Assembly: GCA_900290245.1 (NCBI GenBank)
Contig: OKRB01000090.1
Span: forward strand, 50,314 to 114,313
Reading direction: 5' to 3'
Source of the DNA: Candidatus Sulfuritelmatomonas gaucii
GTDB lineage: Bacteria; Acidobacteriota; Terriglobia; Terriglobales; Acidobacteriaceae
Length of the DNA: 64,000 bases
The translations under genes and the position numbers were made by a program. Below the pieces are notes generated by a model that was not told the origin of the DNA, did no database searches, and was given only the letters and a program-made list of their open reading frames with translations. Below, in pieces: positions 1 to 7,321 of this stretch (position 1 is its first letter; each line of letters begins with the position of its first letter).

Positions 1-16
1 TGAGCAACCAACCATG

Positions 17-56
17 AATCCGCTCCGCCGGAGTGCACGGCGAGGCGGATTTTTTT
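17..56 (+). terminator. Rho-independent terminator of an upstream gene
   Basis: Arms 17-29 and 39-51 pair (AATCCGC with GCGGATT, then TCCGCC with GGCGAG with one mismatch) and are followed by seven T at 50-56. It presumably ends a gene lying before the window; the TGA at positions 1-3 could be its stop codon. Confidence 0.7.
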
Positions 57-513
57 GTGTTCAGCACTCAGCCGTCAGTTTCTCAGCTTCACCTCTTTCG
101 TTCATCGCGCTTGCCCGATTTCGCGTGAGAAACGTCCGACAAAGCAACAGGCCTGAACTGTTAACAGCTAACAGATCGCAAGTAGCGCGCGTGGCCGACC
201 TGTTAACAGCTAACAGAACACCCATTGTCGTCTGCTGCGATCCGTTAACCGCTAACAGATTTCGCGCATTCGATGCGCTTTTTCATGCGCACAGCACACA
301 CGCGCAGAGCGCTCCCAATATCGTGAAAGTTTTCAAGAGATTGCGTTGCTTTTTCGCCCCATTTCGTGACCACCATCACTGCGGTCACTATGGCCAAAGC
401 GCAGAATAACGCGGGCCTGAAGGAAGGCGAGTGCAGCACCCGGAGGCATGACCCGTGATGGGACAAATGACGCCGATGCACATCGCATGGTTGATGTGCG
501 GAGGCGGCTCAAA
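57..513. other. Intergenic region ahead of the CoA-transferase operon
   Basis: There is no convincing gene here. A reading frame at 14-409 exists, but its product is low-complexity and crosses both the terminator and the repeats. The stretch holds three copies of an 18-bp repeat at 158-259. A strong Shine-Dalgarno GGAGG at 500-504 lies nine bases before the chosen ATG at 514. The promoter was not identified. Confidence 0.6.
158..259. repeat. Three 18-bp repeats at exactly 42-bp pitch
   Basis: CTGTTAACAGCTAACAGA occurs at 158-175 and 200-217. A variant, CCGTTAACCGCTAACAGA, occurs at 242-259. Both intervals are exactly 42 bp and the two 24-bp spacers are unrelated. Each copy contains two heptamers (GTTAACA GCTAACA), and 42 is six heptamers, so this may be an old, eroded member of the heptamer-array family described elsewhere in the window. 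An operator array is the alternative. Confidence 0.8.
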
Positions 514-1836
514 ATGACCTGGAGCGATGACTACCGGCGCAAGTGCATGAGCGCCGGGCAGGCGCTGCAAGCAGTCGCTTCGGGCAATCGCGTATGGATC
601 CAATCAGGCTGCGGCACTCCTTCTGTTCTTGTTGATGCGCTGGTAGCGCGCGCCAGCGAACTGCGCAACGTTGAAATTGTCCATATGAAGACGCTGGGCA
701 GCGCGGACTACACGCGGCCCGAGTATGAAGGTCACTTCCGCCACCGCGGATTGTTCCTCGGCGACAACGTTCGTGAAGCAGTGGCCAACGGCCGCGCTGA
801 TTACACTCCCATCTTCTTGAGCGAGATTGAAGGCCTCTTCGAGAGCGGCGCTCTCCCGCTCGATGTCGTCCTCATGCAGGTGTCGCCACCGGACGCGCAC
901 GGGTTTGTGAGCCTGGGCACGACAGTGGATTGCACTCTGACCCTTGTGCGCTACGCAAGGATCGTGATTGCCGAAGTAAACCGGCGGATGCCGCGCACAC
1001 ACGGCGAAACCAATGTGCACATAAGCCACATCTCCGCCATCGTGGAGAGCGATCGGTCTCTGCTTGAGTTGGAGGCGGAGCCGTTCAACAGGACGCACAT
1101 GCGCGTGGGAGCCAATGTGGCCTCGCTGATTCCCGATGGAGCCACTCTGCAGACTGGTATCGGCGGCATTGCGGATGCGGTTCTGCGCTGCCTCGGCGAT
1201 AAGCACGACCTGGGAATCCATACCGAGCTCGTCCCGGACGGGGTGGTCGATCTTATGGAAGCGGGCATCATCAACGGCGAGCGCAAGACTCTGCATCGCG
1301 GCAAAGCTGTGGGCGCATTTGTGCTGGGCTCGCAGCGGCTGTTTGATTTCGTTCATGAGAATCCCAGCTTCGAGTTCCGGCCCATCAGCTATACCAACGA
1401 TCCATTTGTGGTGGCGCAGAATGACCGCATGGTGGCGATCAATGGAGCGCTGCAGGTGGATCTCACGGGGCAGGTGTGTGCCGACTCGATCGGCACGCGG
1501 CCGTACAGCGGGATTGGAGGCCAGATTGACTTTATTCGCGGCGCGGCACGCTCGCGCGGCGGCGTGCCGATTATTGCGTTGCCATCAACGGCGAAGCACG
1601 GCGCCGTATCGCGCATTGTGCCGGTTTTGGATCCCGGCGCTGGGGTCGTCACCTCTCGCGCCGATGTTCATTATGTGGTGACCGAGCATGGCGTCGCTTA
1701 TCTGCACGGAAAGACGCTGCGCGAACGGGCTGAAGCGTTGATCGCGATCGCGGAGCCGAAGTTCCAGGCCGAGCTCGAAGACTTTGCGGTGCGCGCGCAT
1801 TATTTGGAACGTAAACCGGCCGCAGCGCTGGTTTGA
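514..1836 (+). CDS. Acetyl-CoA hydrolase / 4-hydroxybutyrate CoA-transferase family protein
   Basis: A 440-residue class I CoA-transferase that moves CoA between acyl-CoA and a free carboxylic acid. The fold is the two-domain acetyl-CoA hydrolase/transferase type. The signature GIGGIADAV lies near residue 215 and is followed by [13 protein letters not shown], where Glu238 is the likely residue forming the glutamyl-CoA thioester. The start ATG at 514 is chosen over an upstream ATG at 448 because GGAGG sits nine bases before it and family similarity begins there. It heads a cluster of 2-oxoacid:ferredoxin oxidoreductase subunits, so its substrate may be a branched-chain acyl-CoA made by them. 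Its length is normal. The exact substrate cannot be read from the sequence. Confidence 0.85.
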   Translation: MTWSDDYRRKCMSAGQALQAVASGNRVWIQSGCGTPSVLVDALVARASELRNVEIVHMKTLGSADYTRPEYEGHFRHRGLFLGDNVREAVANGRADYTPIFLSEIEGLFESGALPLDVVLMQVSPPDAHGFVSLGTTVDCTLTLVRYARIVIAEVNRRMPRTHGETNVHISHISAIVESDRSLLELEAEPFNRTHMRVGANVASLIPDGATLQTGIGGIADAVLRCLGDKHDLGIHTELVPDGVVDLMEAGIINGERKTLHRGKAVGAFVLGSQRLFDFVHENPSFEFRPISYTNDPFVVAQNDRMVAINGALQVDLTGQVCADSIGTRPYSGIGGQIDFIRGAARSRGGVPIIALPSTAKHGAVSRIVPVLDPGAGVVTSRADVHYVVTEHGVAYLHGKTLRERAEALIAIAEPKFQAELEDFAVRAHYLERKPAAALV

Positions 1837-1865
1837 GCTGCGGAACTCCGGAGGGGATAACAAAG

Positions 1866-2168
1866 ATGACCGACGCAAAGAAGCCGGATCGAGGTCAGTT
1901 GCGGATCGATGTGGACGAGTGCAAGGGCTGCGGCCTTTGCATTGAAGCCTGCCCGCCGAAAGTGATCAGCATGAGCGAGCGGCTCAATCACTATGGCTAT
2001 CGCACGGCGATCTATGGGGGCGCAGGCTGTACGGGCTGCGGCATCTGCTTCATGATCTGCCCGGAGCCGGGTGCAATTACGGTGCTGCGGCTGGCAAGCA
2101 AGTGCGTTGGCCTGGCGGCCGAGGCGAACGCTGCGGGTCAGGAGGCGGCGTCATGCGCAAGCAACTGA
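1866..2168 (+). CDS. Ferredoxin-type delta subunit of 2-oxoacid:ferredoxin oxidoreductase
   Basis: A 100-residue protein with two complete 4Fe-4S motifs: Cys19, 22, 25, 29 (the last followed by Pro) and Cys55, 58, 61, 65. This is the layout of VorD/KorD subunits, which carry electrons from the TPP site to free ferredoxin. The ATG at 1866 has GGAGGGG about ten bases upstream; an in-frame start at 1833 would overlap the previous gene and lacks similarity. The last bases overlap the next gene by 16 bp, so the pair is translationally coupled. The C-terminal 20 residues are Ala-rich with no family counterpart that I recognise. Confidence 0.88.
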   Translation: MTDAKKPDRGQLRIDVDECKGCGLCIEACPPKVISMSERLNHYGYRTAIYGGAGCTGCGICFMICPEPGAITVLRLASKCVGLAAEANAAGQEAASCASN

Positions 2169-3232
2169 TGAAGGGCAACGAAGCCATCGTCAAGAGCGCC
2201 ATCCTTTCCGGCTGCCGCGCCTTCTACGGATATCCGATTACGCCGGCAAGTGAGATCGCCGAGGCTGCGGCGGTATTCATGCCCAAGGCCGGCGGCGTGT
2301 ATGTGCAGGCGGAGAGCGAAGTGGCGGCGATCAACATGCTCTACGGCGGGGCGTCGGCCGGCATTCGCGCCATGACCGCGTCGAGCGGCCCCGGCATCAG
2401 CCTCATGCAGGAAGGTATCAGCTACATGGCCGGGGCGGAGTTGCCCTGTGTGATCGCCGACATTACGCGCGGCGGCCCGGGCCTGGGCAACATTGCCGCC
2501 GAGCAGGGTGACTATCACCAGGTGGTCAAGGGCGGCGGCCACGGGAATTACCGCACGATCGTGCTGGCTCCGCACTCGGTGCAAGAGATGGCGGACCTGA
2601 CTGCGCTGGCGTTTGAGCTGGCCGACCGCTACCGCAACCCGGTGGTGATCCTGGCCGATGGGTTTGTGGGCCAGATGATGGAGCCCGTCGCATTCCCGCA
2701 AAAAGCGATCGGATCGTCGATGCCGCCGTGGGCCGTTGCCGGCACCGCGGAGACGCGACCCAACATGATCAACTCTCTGCACATGGACGTGGACGATCTG
2801 GAGCGGCACGTTCGCGCGCTTGAGGCCAAATACAAAATCGCCGAGCAGCGCGAAGCCCGAGCCGAAGAGTGGTGCACGGCCGATGCTGAGATCGTACTCG
2901 TCGGCTACGGCATTGTGGGCCGCATTTTGAAGGCCGTCACCGCCGAGGCTCGCGCAAACGGCCTGAAAGTGGGAGTGCTGCGGCCCATCACGCTGTATCC
3001 CTTCCCAGTTGTGCAATTCCAGCGCTTGGCATTCAATGCGCGCGCCTTTCTTGTGGTTGAAATGAGCAACGGCCAGCTCGTTGAAGACGTGAAGCTGGCG
3101 CTGAACGGCTCTCGCCCGGTCGAATTCCTGAGCCGCGTGGGCGGCAACGTGCCGTCGCACGAAGAGGTGCTGAATTTCGTTCACGGGTTGGCACGGCGAA
3201 CCGTAGATGAGGAGCGGATGGCAAATGTCTAG
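2153..3232 (+). CDS. 2-oxoacid:ferredoxin oxidoreductase alpha subunit (VorB/KorA-like)
   Basis: A 359-residue alpha subunit carrying the pyrimidine-binding TPP domain. It shows the family landmarks [30 protein letters not shown] and [10 protein letters not shown], and then [21 protein letters not shown] and KGGGHG. The pattern is closest to 3-methyl-2-oxobutanoate:ferredoxin oxidoreductase VorB, with KorA (2-oxoglutarate) as the alternative. The C-terminal third is the domain II usual for these enzymes. The start at 2153 is preceded by AGGAGG at about 2141 and overlaps the ferredoxin gene; the frame open from 2102 has no similarity before this Met. The next gene starts eight bases before its stop. 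The neighbouring aminotransferase favours branched-chain 2-oxoacids. Confidence 0.9.
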   Translation: MRKQLMKGNEAIVKSAILSGCRAFYGYPITPASEIAEAAAVFMPKAGGVYVQAESEVAAINMLYGGASAGIRAMTASSGPGISLMQEGISYMAGAELPCVIADITRGGPGLGNIAAEQGDYHQVVKGGGHGNYRTIVLAPHSVQEMADLTALAFELADRYRNPVVILADGFVGQMMEPVAFPQKAIGSSMPPWAVAGTAETRPNMINSLHMDVDDLERHVRALEAKYKIAEQREARAEEWCTADAEIVLVGYGIVGRILKAVTAEARANGLKVGVLRPITLYPFPVVQFQRLAFNARAFLVVEMSNGQLVEDVKLALNGSRPVEFLSRVGGNVPSHEEVLNFVHGLARRTVDEERMANV

Positions 3233-4844
3233 CGAGCATGTCACGAGCGCCGAATCGTATCAGGGCACGACTCCAGTCGTGCCGAACGAGGCCGAAAAAC
3301 CGGCGGGCTTTAGCCCCAGTGAAAGCGCGGACCCAACTCTCGACTACACAGTCGCGCACGGCAGGGCCAAGGCCTTTTACGAGCACTACGAGCGCAAGGA
3401 TGAACTGCAGCACCAGACGCACTATTGTCCCGGCTGCGGCCACGGCACCGTGCACAAGATGCTGGCCAGGGCCATCGACGATCTGGGCGTGCAGGATAGG
3501 ACGATCCTCGTCGGGCCGGTGGGCTGCTCGGTCTTTACCTATTACTACTTCGACGTGGGCAACGTGCAGGCCGCGCACGGACGCGCGCCGGCCGTGGCCA
3601 CGGCGATGAAGCGCAGCCGCCCCAATAGCATCGTGATTAGCTACCAGGGCGACGGCGATCTCTCGGCCATCGGCTCGGCGGAGATTCTGCATGCCGCCAA
3701 CCGCGGCGAAAACATCACGGTGATCTTTGTCAACAACGCCATTTACAGTATGACCGGCGGGCAATGCGCGCCCACCACGCTGCTGGGCCAGAAGAGCACG
3801 ACCACGCCGGACGGTCGCAGCGCCGCTACGGAAGGCTATCCGCTGCACGTCAGCGAGTTGCTCAGCACGCTCGAAGCGCCCGTCTATATTGAGCGCGTCG
3901 CCCTTGGCGACAACAAGCAGGTGGCGCAGGCCTCGCGAGCCATTAAGCGCGCGCTTGAAAATCAGGTGCGCGGACTCGGATTCAGCCTGATCGAAGTGCT
4001 TTCTCCGTGCCCGACCATCTGGAAGATGACGCCGGTGGACGCGCAGCGCTGGGTCCACGATGTGATGGAGAAGACCTTTCCGCTTGGAGTGTTTTGCGAC
4101 CGCACCAAAGAGCGGACGCCGCAGCCACACGCTCTGGAAAGTTCTGCAGCACCCGGCACTCTACCAAAAGCCGCACCAACGCTCGCAGACATTCCTGGAA
4201 TTCTCGGCGTCGCAGAAGAAAACTTGCCTGAGGGCAATGCGCACGCCGTAGTATCCGAGCACGACATCGACCTTCAGGTGCGTATCGCTGGCTTTGGCGG
4301 GCAGGGAGTTTTGCTTCTCGGCGAAGTGCTGGCCGAAGCTGGCCTCGATGCCGGGCTCGAGGTTTCGTGGCTGCCTTCGTATGGGCCCGAGATGCGCTCG
4401 GGCACATCGAACTGCTGCGTGCGGATCGAAAGCGAAACCATCGACTCGCCGCTGGTGAATTCGCCGAACGTTCTCGTGGCCATGAACGAGCCGTCGCTGC
4501 GCAAGTTCGATAAAAGCGTGCGTCCCGGCGGATGGGTGATCTACAACGGCGACGAATTTCCCGCCAACTGCGCGCGCGACGATGTGCATGTGCTCGCCTT
4601 GCCCTTCACGCATCTGGCCGACGAGTTGGGCGACACGCGGGCCTCGAACATGGTGATGCTTGGAGCGTTGCTTGAGATCACAGGCGTACTGCCGCAGGCC
4701 AGCATTGACGCGGCATTGCGCCGATTAGTGAAAAACCCGCGCTGGGTGGAACTGGACGAGCGCGCTATGGCGCGGGGACGAGAACTGTACAAAGAGTCGC
4801 TCCTGGGAGGTGTGAAATGCGTGCCGATGGCGATCCAAACCTGA
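3225..4844 (+). CDS. Fused beta-gamma subunit of 2-oxoacid:ferredoxin oxidoreductase
   Basis: A 539-residue fusion. Residues about 60-295 are the TPP-binding beta subunit: CPGCGHG at 68-74, the TPP/Mg motif GDGDLSAIG at 142-150, then [11 protein letters not shown] at 170-180. Residues about 350-539 are the gamma subunit, with [15 protein letters not shown] and [12 protein letters not shown]. They are joined by an Ala/Pro-rich linker at about 300-348. The subunits are separate genes in many organisms. Residues about 12-38 are encoded by a dispersed palindromic repeat (3260-3320) and form a non-conserved N-terminal extension. The ATG at 3225 overlaps the previous stop and follows GAGGAGCGG; a start at 3207 is less likely. 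It completes the oxidoreductase encoded by the two genes before it. Confidence 0.9.
   Translation: MSSEHVTSAESYQGTTPVVPNEAEKPAGFSPSESADPTLDYTVAHGRAKAFYEHYERKDELQHQTHYCPGCGHGTVHKMLARAIDDLGVQDRTILVGPVGCSVFTYYYFDVGNVQAAHGRAPAVATAMKRSRPNSIVISYQGDGDLSAIGSAEILHAANRGENITVIFVNNAIYSMTGGQCAPTTLLGQKSTTTPDGRSAATEGYPLHVSELLSTLEAPVYIERVALGDNKQVAQASRAIKRALENQVRGLGFSLIEVLSPCPTIWKMTPVDAQRWVHDVMEKTFPLGVFCDRTKERTPQPHALESSAAPGTLPKAAPTLADIPGILGVAEENLPEGNAHAVVSEHDIDLQVRIAGFGGQGVLLLGEVLAEAGLDAGLEVSWLPSYGPEMRSGTSNCCVRIESETIDSPLVNSPNVLVAMNEPSLRKFDKSVRPGGWVIYNGDEFPANCARDDVHVLALPFTHLADELGDTRASNMVMLGALLEITGVLPQASIDAALRRLVKNPRWVELDERAMARGRELYKESLLGGVKCVPMAIQT
3260..3320 (+). repeat. Dispersed palindromic repeat captured inside a coding sequence
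   Basis: Perfect 9-bp arms GGCACGACT (3264-3272) and AGTCGTGCC (3275-3283) flank a CC. A second small hairpin, GGGCT-TT-AGCCC, lies at 3305-3316. The 25 bases 3260-3284 match 21 of 25 bases at 55929-55953, which is intergenic. Here the element is read in frame as residues 12 to about 33 of the beta-gamma oxidoreductase subunit. Confidence 0.75.
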
Positions 4845-5797
4845 TTGTCTATTTCGGCGGGCAGTATGTGCCCATGCGCGAGGCGAAAGTCGGAATCCTG
4901 ACGCATGCCTTGCACTATGGAACTGGCGTCTTCGAAGGGATTCGCGCCTATTGGAGCGAAGACGAGCAGGAGCTGTTCGTCCTGCGCGCTGTGGAGCACT
5001 TTGACCGCTGGAAGAAGAACAGCGGAATCCTGCACATGAATGTGCCGCCGGCCGAGGAGTTGTGCACCATCACCGCGGAGCTGGCGCGGCGCAACAATCT
5101 TCGCACCGATCTCTACATCCGGCCGCTGGCCTACAAGTGCGCCGAGCGCATCGGCGTGGCCATCGACGATCAGGATGCCTTCGCCATCGTGGCCATTCCC
5201 TTTGGCGAGTATCTGCACAGCGAGAACGGCCTCCACGCCGGTGTCAGCTCGTGGCGGCGCATCGACGATAATGCCATTCCGCCGCGCGGCAAAATCTGCG
5301 GCGCTTACGCCAACAGCGCGCTGGCCAGTGACGATGCGCGACGTTGCGGATTCGATGAGGCGATCCTGCTCAATGAGAGCGGCCATGTGACCGAAGGCGC
5401 AACCTGCAATCTTTTCATGTTGCGCAAGGGGCGCCTGATCACACCTCAGGTTACGGAAAATGTACTCGAAGGCATCACGCGCGATTGCGTGGCGGTATTG
5501 GCGCAGCACGAACTTGCGCTTGAGATTGTCGAGCGGCCCATCGACCGCAGCGAGCTGTACATCTGCGACGAGTTGTTCCTTACAGGAACGGCCGTGGGCC
5601 TCGCTCCCGTGGTGCGCGTTGATCATCGCGCCGTGGGAGACGGCCAGATCGGCGCGGTTACGCGGCGCCTGCGGCAGTTGTACTTCGACGCCGCGCGTGG
5701 CCATCTGCCGCAATACCGCAAATGGCTGCTTCCGGTTTATGGCAGCGGGCGTGTCAGGCAGGATGCGGCGCGAATGAAAGAACCAAGTTTCGCCTGA
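4817..5797 (+). CDS. ilvE: Branched-chain amino acid aminotransferase
   Basis: A 326-residue PLP-dependent fold-type IV aminotransferase that interconverts Leu/Ile/Val and their 2-oxoacids using 2-oxoglutarate/glutamate. The catalytic lysine is Lys159 in RGKICGAY, and the PLP-contacting glutamate is in VTEGATCNLF near residue 193. The N-terminal landmarks HALHYGTGVFEGIRAY fit IlvE rather than D-amino-acid transaminase or ADC lyase. The start at 4817 lies 28 bases inside the preceding gene and has GGGAGG just ahead. Its place between the 2-oxoacid:ferredoxin oxidoreductase and glutamate dehydrogenase suggests that it feeds, or drains, that enzyme with branched-chain 2-oxoacids while GDH recycles glutamate. 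Confidence 0.93.
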   Translation: MRADGDPNLIVYFGGQYVPMREAKVGILTHALHYGTGVFEGIRAYWSEDEQELFVLRAVEHFDRWKKNSGILHMNVPPAEELCTITAELARRNNLRTDLYIRPLAYKCAERIGVAIDDQDAFAIVAIPFGEYLHSENGLHAGVSSWRRIDDNAIPPRGKICGAYANSALASDDARRCGFDEAILLNESGHVTEGATCNLFMLRKGRLITPQVTENVLEGITRDCVAVLAQHELALEIVERPIDRSELYICDELFLTGTAVGLAPVVRVDHRAVGDGQIGAVTRRLRQLYFDAARGHLPQYRKWLLPVYGSGRVRQDAARMKEPSFA

Positions 5798-5880
5798 GCG
5801 AGTGCGGAGGCGCGTGTCCCAGGCTTCAATTTTTATACCTGGGATATTGCCCCGTGCGGCCAGGCAAGGAGGAAACACGA

Positions 5881-7140
5881 ATGCCAACAGCAGTAATTCA
5901 AAACAACGCGTATGACGTGGCCATGGAGAATTTCGATACAGCAGCAAACGCCATCGGCCTCGACAAGAATACGCGCGAGATGATCAAGTATCCCGAACGC
6001 ATGCTCCTGGTGAGCGTACCGGTGCGCATGGATGATGGATGCATTCACCACTTTGAGGGCTTCCGCGTGCAGCACAGTTCGGTGCGCGGACCCGCCAAGG
6101 GCGGCATCCGCTACCATCCGCAGGTAACACTCGACGAAGTGAAGGCGCTGGCCACGTGGATGACGTGGAAGTGCGCCGTGGTGAACATTCCGTTCGGCGG
6201 TGCGAAAGGCGGCATCACATGCAACCCGAAAATGATGTCGCCCGGCGAACTTGAGCGTATGACGCGCCGTTACACCAGCGCGATTCTTCCGCTCATCGGG
6301 CCGGAACAGGATATTCCCGCGCCCGATGTCTACACCAACTCCCAGACCATGGCCTGGATCATGGATACCTACAGCATGACCAAGGGCTATATGATCCCCG
6401 GCGTGGTTACGGGCAAGCCCATCAGCCTGGGCGGCTCGCTGGGACGTAACGAGGCCACTGGTCGCGGCGTCTTCTTCACCATCGAGTGCGCCTGTGAGCA
6501 TCTCCATATGTCTCTAAAGGGCGCAACTGTTGCCGTGCAGGGATTCGGCAATGCAGGCTCGATTGCTGCGCAGTTGCTCTACGAAGCAGGCGCGAAGATC
6601 CTTGCGGTCAGCGACTCGACAGGCTGCGTCTACAACCGCGACGGCCTCAACATTCCGGAACTGATCGCCATGAAGTCGCTCTGTGGCCATGTCGAGGGGT
6701 TCCCGGAGAGCGAACCGATCCTGCCGCACGAACTGCTCGCCATGCACTGCGACATCCTGATCCCAGCCGCACTTGAAAATGCACTTCATGCCGAGAACGC
6801 GGGCACGGTGCGTGCGAAGATCATCGCCGAAGCAGCCAACGGGCCCATCACGCCTGCAGCGGACAGAATTCTCGAAAGCAAGGGCGTTTTTGTCATCCCG
6901 GATATTCTGTGCAACGCGGGCGGTGTCACGGTTTCGTACTTCGAGTGGGTGCAGGATGAACAGCACCTGTTCTGGGAAGCCGCCGACATCTACAAGCGCC
7001 TCGATCGTGTCATGAAGACGGCCTTCCGCGACGTGCTCAAGATCCACCTTGAGAAGAACGTACCAATGCGGATCGCAGCCAACATGCTCGGCATTGGCCG
7101 CGTAGCCGAAGCCGTTCAGATTCGCGGAATCTATCCGTAA
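5881..7140 (+). CDS. Glu/Leu/Phe/Val dehydrogenase (glutamate dehydrogenase)
   Basis: A 419-residue amino acid dehydrogenase that catalyses reversible oxidative deamination of glutamate to 2-oxoglutarate and ammonia. Substrate-binding Lys73 lies in GPAKGGIRYHP, Lys97 in MTWKCA, and catalytic Lys109 in PFGGAKGG. The Rossmann nucleotide site GFGNAGS begins near residue 221. Its length is typical of the hexameric GdhA/RocG type. The ATG at 5881 follows AAGGAGG at about 5867; a longer frame from 5722 runs into ilvE and has no similarity. As the last gene of the cluster, it probably regenerates the amino-group acceptor for the aminotransferase. Whether NAD or NADP is used cannot be settled by eye. 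Confidence 0.92.
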   Translation: MPTAVIQNNAYDVAMENFDTAANAIGLDKNTREMIKYPERMLLVSVPVRMDDGCIHHFEGFRVQHSSVRGPAKGGIRYHPQVTLDEVKALATWMTWKCAVVNIPFGGAKGGITCNPKMMSPGELERMTRRYTSAILPLIGPEQDIPAPDVYTNSQTMAWIMDTYSMTKGYMIPGVVTGKPISLGGSLGRNEATGRGVFFTIECACEHLHMSLKGATVAVQGFGNAGSIAAQLLYEAGAKILAVSDSTGCVYNRDGLNIPELIAMKSLCGHVEGFPESEPILPHELLAMHCDILIPAALENALHAENAGTVRAKIIAEAANGPITPAADRILESKGVFVIPDILCNAGGVTVSYFEWVQDEQHLFWEAADIYKRLDRVMKTAFRDVLKIHLEKNVPMRIAANMLGIGRVAEAVQIRGIYP

Positions 7141-7164
7141 CCTGTAGCTGGCAAAACCTACCCG

Positions 7165-7201
7165 CCTCATCCTTTCCGCACCGCTCGAGGAAAGGATGGG
7201 G
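7165..7201. repeat. Dispersed palindrome, possible terminator after glutamate dehydrogenase
   Basis: Arms CCTCATCCTTTCC (7165-7177) and GGAAAGGATGGGG (7189-7201) pair with one G-T pair across an 11-base loop. There is no T-run after it. A closely similar hairpin lies at 53345-53379, so this is a repeat family first and a terminator only perhaps. Confidence 0.65.
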
Positions 7202-7321
7202 CACACCTTCCTCTTCGTGTCCTTGTACAATTCAGGTGGCATGACACCGCGCTTTTCGCGGCAGCTTTTCATCGCCTGTTCATCCGCACGACATTCAATA
7301 GTCTATTGAGGGTCATCCCTG

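Noticed and set aside
158..259. Tiny CRISPR-like array (three 18-bp repeats, two 24-bp spacers)
   Set aside because: The repeats and spacers are shorter than in any CRISPR type, there are only three copies, no cas genes are present, and the repeats are made of the same kind of heptamer words as other intergenic arrays.
2138..3244. Long open frame on the minus strand across the alpha subunit gene
   Set aside because: It is a shadow caused by high-GC codon use; the product has no similarity and is His/Arg-rich, while the plus strand encodes an unmistakable oxidoreductase subunit.
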